This document shows, in pieces, positions 49,378 through 51,107 of a stretch of 51,107 nt of DNA; positions within the stretch are counted from its first letter, which is position 1; every line of letters starts with the position of its first letter. The position numbers and the translations under genes were made by a program. Origin of the DNA: an uncultured Brevundimonas sp. (GTDB taxonomy: Bacteria > Pseudomonadota > Alphaproteobacteria > Caulobacterales > Caulobacteraceae); contig CAMPGL010000001.1 in the NCBI GenBank assembly GCA_946885435.1, positions 1 to 51,107 of the forward strand, in the 5' to 3' direction. Below the pieces are notes generated by a model, which had not been told where the DNA came from, did not search any database, and saw only the letters and a program-made list of their open reading frames with translations.

Positions 49378-51107
<1,730 letters not shown>

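Overview
The window looks like chromosomal DNA of a high-GC alphaproteobacterium, most likely Caulobacterales (Caulobacter / Phenylobacterium / Brevundimonas type). This rests on the GC-rich codon use, GTG starts, the ybgC-tolQRA block, ruvCAB, hslVU with an HslU C-terminus ending LSRFIL, a TonB-dependent receptor, several small secreted proteins and an alphaproteobacterial hemerythrin family. Genus is an inference. No rRNA, tRNA, CRISPR array, insertion sequence or phage gene was seen, and no gap between genes exceeds about 300 bases.

Layout. (1) 1-2139, minus strand: start of tolA (runs off the left edge), tolR, tolQ and ybgC, with a 100-bp palindromic repeat between tolQ and ybgC. (2) 2144-9241: a zinc metallopeptidase, small unknown proteins, a membrane protein/XRE regulator pair with tandem operator-like sites, an alpha/beta hydrolase, a Gre-type factor, a thiolase, an acyl-CoA thioesterase and an HxlR regulator. 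(3) 9288-15697: S9 peptidase, DedA protein, stress-type SDR, winged-helix protein, a hemerythrin protein and mnmA. (4) 15962-20256: LuxR-type regulator, a secreted protein with two Hcp-like motifs, 5-formyl-THF cyclo-ligase, YmdB-type phosphoesterase, a DUF5694 protein. (5) 20253-26549: chromate transporter, Tat-type amidohydrolase, pyrophosphatase, YebC, tandem MgtC proteins. (6) 26546-30502: a 38-residue membrane peptide, MFS transporter and MarR regulator with tandem perfect palindromes, then ruvCAB. (7) 30504-34395: a divergent DUF1365 + FAD oxidoreductase / DUF2177 + CFA-synthase-like methyltransferase cluster, a neighbourhood known from fatty-acid modification under singlet-oxygen stress (furan fatty acid pathway). 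(8) 34433-40722: dusA, TauE/SafE, retropepsin, DUF1289, hydrolase, CorA, CHAP protein, acyltransferase. (9) 40943-45297: TonB-dependent receptor, PiuC-like dioxygenase, two acidic lipoproteins. (10) 45294-51107: hslU and hslV separated by a tandem SnoaL-like protein, a short BLUF photoreceptor, a MoeB/ThiF protein and the C-terminal part of an RTX calcium-binding protein that runs off the right edge.

Most of the window is ordinary housekeeping and envelope genes. The items most worth a second look are: six of eleven convergent gene pairs whose stop codons share one CTAG tetranucleotide; the tandem operators at 4338-4382 and 28261-28296; the nearly perfect 22-bp palindrome between the two mgtC genes; the Gre-family factor without the usual acidic tip; the secreted Hcp-motif protein; and the coupled 38-residue membrane peptide. 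I did not find a clearly new multi-gene defence or mobile system.
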